Assembly: GCA_025997215.1 (NCBI GenBank)
Contig: BNUH01000109.1
Coordinates: forward strand, 1-8,651
From: Clostridia bacterium
GTDB taxonomy: Bacteria; Bacillota_A; Clostridia; Christensenellales; Aristaeellaceae
Direction: 5' to 3'
Length of the DNA: 8,651 nucleotides
The notes under the pieces were generated by a model. It had not been told where the DNA came from, did no database searches, and saw nothing but the letters and a program-made list of their open reading frames with translations. Shown in pieces: positions 5,485 through 8,651 of this stretch. A program made the translations under genes and the position numbers. Position 1 is the stretch's first letter. Each line of letters starts with the position of its first letter.

Positions 5485-7644
5485 CTACAGCGTGCCTGGC
5501 AAGACGCGCCGGGAGTTCGCGGGCCTGAATAGCAGGTGCAGGAACACCCCCAGCGCCACAAACGCGGCCGCAGTCCCGATCCCGAAGTGCCCGCTAAACA
5601 GCATGCCGAATTGGTATATGCACATCGACACGATGTACGCGAATCCGCACTGATACGCTATCGCGATAAAGAACCACCGCGTACTATTCATCTCACGCTT
5701 GATCGCGCCCATCGCGGCGGCGCACGGCGCGCACAGCAGGTTGAACACGAGGAACGAGTACGCCGCCAGCGCCGTGAAGCTCGCTGCCAGCGCCGACCAG
5801 ACCTCCTCGCCGCTCTCGGCGACCTCCGCGAATCCATACAGTATCCCGAATGTGCCGACCACATTCTCCTTGGCCAGCAGCCCGGTCAGCGCGGCGACCG
5901 TGCTCTTCCAATTCCCCCAGCCCAGCGGCGCGAATATCGGCGCAATCACTGAACCGATCCTGGCCAGCATGCTATCCGACATATCCACCATGCCGAATGA
6001 GCCGCCGCTCCAGCCGAACGTCGACATAAACCATACGAATATTGTCGCCAGCAGTATGATTGTCCCGGCCTTTTTAATGAATGACCAGCCGCGCTCCCAC
6101 ATGCTGCGCAGGATATTGACGAGCGTCGGCCAGTGATACGCGGGCAGCTCCATCACGAACGGCGCGACGTCGCCGGAGAACAGGCGGGTTTTCTTGAGAA
6201 TTATTCCCGAACAGACGATGGCCGCCATCCCGACAAAATACGCGCTGGGCGCAACCCACGCCGCGCCGCCAAACAGCGCGCCGGCGATCAGCGCAATGAT
6301 GGGCAGCTTTGCGGAACAGGGGATGAACGTGGTCGTCATGATGGTCATCTTGCGGTCGCGGTCGGATTCGATCGTGCGCGAGGCCATGATCCCCGGTACG
6401 CCGCAGCCCGTGCCGATCAGGATCGGTATGAACGAACGCCCCGACAGTCCGAACTTCCTGAACACGCGATCCATGATGAATGCGATCCGCGCCATATAGC
6501 CGCAAGCCTCCAGGAATGCCAGGAACATGAACAGTATGAACATCTGCGGCACAAACCCCAGCACCGCGCCGACCCCGGCGACGATGCCATCCAGCACCAG
6601 CCCTTGGAGCCAGCCGGCCACCCGCGCGGATTCAAGCACATTGCCAAGTAATATTGGAACGCCGGGCACCCACTTCCCAAAGAAGCTCCAACCCTCGCCG
6701 AATACGCCGTCGTTCGCCCAGTCCGTAGCCAGCGCGCCGACCGTCGTCACCGATACGTAGTATACGATGAACATAACCGCGGCGAATATCGGCAGCGCAA
6801 GCCAGCGGTTCGTGACAATCTTGTCGATCTTATCAGACGTAGAAAGGCGGCCCTTATTCTTGATCTTGACGCAGTCCTTGATTATGGAGTCGATGTAAGT
6901 GTAACGCTCCGCCGTGATAATGCTCTCGCTGTCGTCGTCCAGTTCATCCTCGCAAGCCTTGATGTCGCCCTCGATGTGCCGGATTTCTTCCGGAGAAACG
7001 TTTAGTTTCTCGATGATGGCGTGGTCGCGTTCGAACAGCTTTATCGCAAAGAATCGCTGCTGCTCTTCAGGACGGTCGTGCAGCACGCGCTCCTCGATGT
7101 GCGCCAGCGTATGCTCCACACTGCCGGAGAAGCTGTGCATGGGTATGCTCCCAGCGCCATGGGCCAGCCCGACGGCTGCCTTGGCCGCGTCCATCACGCC
7201 CGTGCCCTTGAGCGCGGATATCTCCATCACCTGACAGCCTAATTCCTTCGACAGCTGCTCCGTGTTGATCTTGTCGCCGTTCCTTATTACCATGTCCATC
7301 ATATTTATAGCGACTATAACCGGAATGCCCAGCTCGGTCAGCTGGGTAGTGAGGAATAGGTTGCGCTCCAGGTTGGTGCCGTCCACGATGTTGAGCACCA
7401 CGTCGGGGCGATCGTCGAGCAGATAATTCCGCGCGACGACCTCTTCCAGCGTATACGGCGAGAGCGAGTAGATGCCCGGCAGGTCTGCAACGATGACATC
7501 CTTATAACCTTTTAATCGGCCCTCTTTCTTTTCCACCGTGACGCCCGGCCAGTTGCCCACGAACTGGTTGGAACCCGTCAACGCGTTGAACAGGGTCGTC
7601 TTGCCGCTATTAGGATTCCCGGCTAGCGCGATCGTGATGGGCAT
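5485..7644 (-). CDS. feoB: Ferrous iron transport protein B (GTPase-linked permease)
   Basis: FeoB imports Fe2+ across the cytoplasmic membrane under control of an N-terminal G domain. The protein is 719 residues. G-protein motifs are intact: G1 GNPNSGKT (9-16), switch I Thr36 in NWPGVT, G3 DLPG (54-57), G4 NMMD (114-117), G5 SAL (143-145). A helical segment with an acidic stretch (about 230-240) follows. The membrane part begins near 283; it contains the conserved Gate motif GTGCGVPGIMASR (411-423) with its cysteine at 414, IPCSAKLPI (441-449), ELPAYHWP (499-506) and a late Cys pair LLCAPC (636-641). The reading frame opens at 7695, but AGGAGG at 7651-7656 sits directly before ATG 7650, too close, and 6 bases before ATG 7644; starting at 7644 gives MPITIALAGNPNSG, the normal FeoB beginning. 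It is 85 bases after feoA with a candidate operator in between, and ends 18 bases before the glycosylase gene. Confidence 0.97.
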   Translation of the reverse strand: MPITIALAGNPNSGKTTLFNALTGSNQFVGNWPGVTVEKKEGRLKGYKDVIVADLPGIYSLSPYTLEEVVARNYLLDDRPDVVLNIVDGTNLERNLFLTTQLTELGIPVIVAINMMDMVIRNGDKINTEQLSKELGCQVMEISALKGTGVMDAAKAAVGLAHGAGSIPMHSFSGSVEHTLAHIEERVLHDRPEEQQRFFAIKLFERDHAIIEKLNVSPEEIRHIEGDIKACEDELDDDSESIITAERYTYIDSIIKDCVKIKNKGRLSTSDKIDKIVTNRWLALPIFAAVMFIVYYVSVTTVGALATDWANDGVFGEGWSFFGKWVPGVPILLGNVLESARVAGWLQGLVLDGIVAGVGAVLGFVPQMFILFMFLAFLEACGYMARIAFIMDRVFRKFGLSGRSFIPILIGTGCGVPGIMASRTIESDRDRKMTIMTTTFIPCSAKLPIIALIAGALFGGAAWVAPSAYFVGMAAIVCSGIILKKTRLFSGDVAPFVMELPAYHWPTLVNILRSMWERGWSFIKKAGTIILLATIFVWFMSTFGWSGGSFGMVDMSDSMLARIGSVIAPIFAPLGWGNWKSTVAALTGLLAKENVVGTFGILYGFAEVAESGEEVWSALAASFTALAAYSFLVFNLLCAPCAAAMGAIKREMNSTRWFFIAIAYQCGFAYIVSMCIYQFGMLFSGHFGIGTAAAFVALGVFLHLLFRPANSRRVLPGTL

Positions 7645-7650
7645 ATACAT

Positions 7651-7656
7651 CCTCCT
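7651..7656 (-). promoter_or_regulatory. Shine-Dalgarno site fixing the feoB start
   Basis: AGGAGG on the minus strand. It abuts the ATG at 7650 but leaves 6 bases before the ATG at 7644, which decides for the shorter protein. Confidence 0.85.
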
Positions 7657-7668
7657 ATACAGTACACG

Positions 7669-7684
7669 GTTAGTATACACTAAC
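7669..7684. promoter_or_regulatory. Candidate metal-regulator operator ahead of feoB
   Basis: GTTAG-TATACA-CTAAC on the plus strand: two 5-base arms around a 6-base centre (6-base arms if the inner T/A pair, 7674 with 7679, is counted). It lies 25 bases before the feoB start codon, between feoA and feoB. It matches the repeat at 8282-8299 in arm sequence and in arm spacing. The half-site GGTTAG/CTAACC recurs in DtxR/IdeR boxes, but there the arms are closer together, so the regulator is not certain. A TATACT run overlaps it and could be a -10 element, but no well-placed -35 is visible. Confidence 0.5.
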
Positions 7685-7729
7685 ACATCTGCCAATAAAA
7701 TGCGGAGTTAAGGCACAAACTGAACCCCG

Positions 7730-7957
7730 CTAAACCGCCTCAACATCAATCAATTCCGCGTCGGCCTTGCGCAGAGACAGCTCATAGCCGCGCACACTCA
7801 CCTCAATAGGATCGCCAAATGGCGCGATCTTTCGGATGAAAACCTCCACGCCTTTTGTGACACCCATCTCCATAATCCGCCGCTTTACAGGCCCTGCGCC
7901 GTTGATCTTAACAATTCTGACAGTATGACCCGTCTTGGATTCCTTGAGCGTCGCCAC
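7730..7957 (-). CDS. feoA: Ferrous iron transport protein A (FeoA), copy 2
   Basis: A 75-residue SH3-like FeoA, thought to bind FeoB on the cytoplasmic side and help Fe2+ uptake. It reads as a typical FeoA: ATLKESKTGHTVRIVKI, then RRIMEMGVTKGVEVFI, the IAPFGDPIEVSVRGYELSLR segment that defines the family, and KADAELIDV at the end. An ATG at 8002 would add 15 residues, but GTG 7957 is preferred because AGGGGGA (7964-7970) lies 6 bases before it and the length then matches the family. It follows the other feoA by 56 bases and precedes feoB by 85. Its C-terminus is the better conserved of the two FeoA copies. Confidence 0.92.
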   Translation of the reverse strand: MATLKESKTGHTVRIVKINGAGPVKRRIMEMGVTKGVEVFIRKIAPFGDPIEVSVRGYELSLRKADAELIDVEAV

Positions 7958-7963
7958 AATAAG

Positions 7964-7970
7964 TCCCCCT
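7964..7970 (-). promoter_or_regulatory. Shine-Dalgarno site fixing a GTG start of feoA
   Basis: AGGGGGA on the minus strand, 6 bases before GTG 7957. No SD-like run lies at a suitable distance before ATG 8002. This supports the 75-residue FeoA over the 90-residue version. Confidence 0.7.
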
Positions 7971-8013
7971 TTGAATATCCTAACTTCATTATCAACAAGC
8001 ACATATAAAATAT

Positions 8014-8226
8014 TCAGATCATAATTTTTGCAGCCATTTCGCGGCTGATAGCGATGCGCGATTCTTTTACATTGATAATCATATTCCCGCTGATCTCTTG
8101 TATCACCGATACATGCGCCCCGGGCACAAAGCCCAGCGTCTCAAGGAACTGGCGGGTCTCTTCCCTGCCGCCAACCTTTTTGATGGATGCGTTTTCACCG
8201 ATCCGAGCCATAGTCAGCGGCATCAT
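8014..8226 (-). CDS. feoA: Ferrous iron transport protein A (FeoA), copy 1
   Basis: A 70-residue FeoA, first gene of the feo operon. It reads MPLTMARIGENASIKKVGG, ETRQFLETLGFVPGAHVSVIQ, then SGNMIINVKESRIAISREMAAKI. The LGFVPGAHVSV and RIAISREMA stretches are the FeoA core: the same place in the other copy reads MGVTKGVEVFI and ELSLRKADA. The two copies are too different to be a recent duplication. Two adjacent ATG codons (8226 and 8223) could start it; the SD is weak (GGGACGG, about 8-10 bases before), so the choice between them is open. It is about 73 bases downstream of the predicted transcription start. Pairs of FeoA proteins before FeoB are common in Clostridia, where they may form the complex with FeoB or differ in regulatory role. 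Confidence 0.88.
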   Translation of the reverse strand: MMPLTMARIGENASIKKVGGREETRQFLETLGFVPGAHVSVIQEISGNMIINVKESRIAISREMAAKIMI

Positions 8227-8281
8227 CGTTTACCGTCCCATCTAAAATATAGTGAGAGTGTGCGGTGAATGTGAACACCAC

Positions 8282-8299
8282 GGTTAGCATCAACTAACC
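8282..8299. promoter_or_regulatory. Candidate metal-regulator operator at the feo promoter
   Basis: GGTTAG-CATCAA-CTAACC: two perfect 6-base arms around a 6-base centre. It covers the predicted transcription start (about 8299) directly downstream of the -10 element, a typical place for a repressor. The same arms and spacing recur ahead of feoB. A DtxR-like or other Fe-responsive repressor is the obvious candidate; the classical DtxR box GGTTAG-S-CTAACC has a 1-base centre, so this would be a variant. Confidence 0.6.
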
Positions 8300-8305
8300 T
8301 CCCTC

Positions 8306-8334
8306 ACTTTACCATAGTATGCACGGTTTGTCAA
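8306..8334 (-). promoter_or_regulatory. Sigma-A-type promoter of the feo operon
   Basis: On the minus strand TTGACA (8329-8334, perfect -35) is followed after 17 bases by TAAAGT (8306-8311, 4 of 6 to consensus). The predicted start of transcription is near 8299, leaving a leader of about 73 bases before feoA. The leader holds no riboswitch that I recognise. Confidence 0.7.
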
Positions 8335-8349
8335 TATGGGATTTTGTCT

Positions 8350-8383
8350 AAAAATCGGGGATGGAGTTGTACTACTCCACCCC
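8350..8383 (-). terminator. Intrinsic terminator of the carboxypeptidase gene
   Basis: Read on the minus strand: GGGGTGGAGT, loop AGTACA, ACTCCA-T-CCCC, then GATTTTTAG. The stem of 10 pairs has one bulged T, is followed by five T residues, and begins inside the last codons of the VanY-like gene, with the TAG stop at the loop edge. It insulates the feo promoter just downstream. Confidence 0.75.
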
Positions 8384-8651
8384 GCGCGCCGCCATCAGCC
8401 CCTGCACATACTCCTCCAGGCACTCGCCTGACGCCTGTATCGCGGCGGCGTGTTCCACACCAACGTAACGGATATGCCATGGCTCGGCCTCGATGCCCGT
8501 TATCTTGGCTTTATCCGCCGTGTAGCGTATGATAAACCCGTATTCCCAGCAATGCTTGGCTAGCCATTTACACTGATCCGTCGATTCAAACGTGCGGTTG
8601 GGTACCGTGATGTCAAACGCCAATCCGGGAGCGAGCGAGCACCACACCGGA
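8372..8651 (-). CDS. D-alanyl-D-alanine carboxypeptidase, VanY-like M15 peptidase (C-terminal part)
   Basis: C-terminal part of a peptidoglycan D,D-carboxypeptidase; about 92 residues are visible and the gene continues past the right edge. LAFDI near the visible start holds the zinc-ligand Asp of the family motif S-x-H-x-x-G-x-A-x-D. A long conserved middle follows (QCKWLAKHCWEYGFIIRYTADK), then TGIEAEPWHIRYVG, which holds the catalytic Glu and the last zinc-ligand His. The start of transcription and the signal anchor are outside the window. The GTG at 8647 is not the real start; the frame is open to the edge. Oddly, the S and H of the first motif appear as C and L (CSLAPGLAFD), so one zinc ligand seems missing. 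The gene is upstream of feo on the same strand but separated by a terminator. Confidence 0.85.
   Translation of the reverse strand, partial: PVWCSLAPGLAFDITVPNRTFESTDQCKWLAKHCWEYGFIIRYTADKAKITGIEAEPWHIRYVGVEHAAAIQASGECLEEYVQGLMAARGVE

Noticed and set aside
5536..7242. Several plus-strand ORFs of 60-170 codons opposite feoB
   Set aside because: They are Arg/Pro/His-rich shadows of feoB, which has all its motifs intact.
8227..8298. Riboswitch or ferric-uptake (Fur) box in the feo leader
   Set aside because: The leader is short, with only a weak imperfect hairpin, and no GATAATGATAATCATTATC-like box; the visible repeat is GTTAG/CTAAC.
1..8651. CRISPR array, insertion sequence or integrase
   Set aside because: No regularly spaced direct repeats, transposase or integrase motifs were found on either strand.

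Overview
The window most likely comes from a Bacillota (Firmicutes) chromosome, probably an uncultured clostridial or Paenibacillus-like lineage of medium to high GC. This rests on gene content: an LplA/LplB/YtcP-type sugar importer without its own ATPase, two small FeoA proteins ahead of FeoB, a DUF1540 mini-protein, a VanY-type carboxypeptidase, and strong AGGAGG ribosome binding sites. The assignment is inference; there is no rRNA or complete marker gene.

Layout. Positions 1-4362 are a plus-strand operon. It holds the 3' part of a solute-binding protein, two membrane permeases and a 362-residue protein with a C-terminal GyrI-like/effector-binding domain, translationally linked to the second permease. 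A strong 16-bp hairpin sits between the binding protein and the first permease. Positions 4363-4564 are a junction. It holds a 12-codon ORF with a perfect Shine-Dalgarno (SD) site that looks like a frameshifted 31-residue peptide gene, a stretch resembling the 3' end of a tRNA, and a GC-rich hairpin where the two converging transcription units meet. Positions 4565-8226 are minus-strand genes: (in transcription order) feoA, a second feoA, feoB, an endonuclease III-like glycosylase, and a DUF1540 mini-protein of 56 residues. Positions 8227-8371 hold the feo promoter, a candidate operator and the terminator of the last gene. Positions 8372-8651 hold the C-terminal part of a VanY-like D,D-carboxypeptidase that runs off the window.

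How the genes work together. The plus-strand operon is a carbohydrate (probably oligosaccharide) uptake system that must borrow an ATPase encoded elsewhere, with a cytoplasmic putative ligand-binding protein made alongside it. The minus-strand feo genes form a ferrous iron importer. Two copies of the inverted repeat GTTAG-N6-CTAAC lie at the feo promoter and just ahead of feoB, suggesting shared metal-dependent control. The DNA glycosylase carries an iron-sulfur cluster motif and follows feoB by 18 bases, so it may be co-transcribed.

Most of the window is ordinary metabolism and transport. The least explained parts are the 4363-4564 junction, the N-terminal half of the 362-residue protein, and the paired feo repeats. 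I found no evidence of a wholly new multi-gene system.
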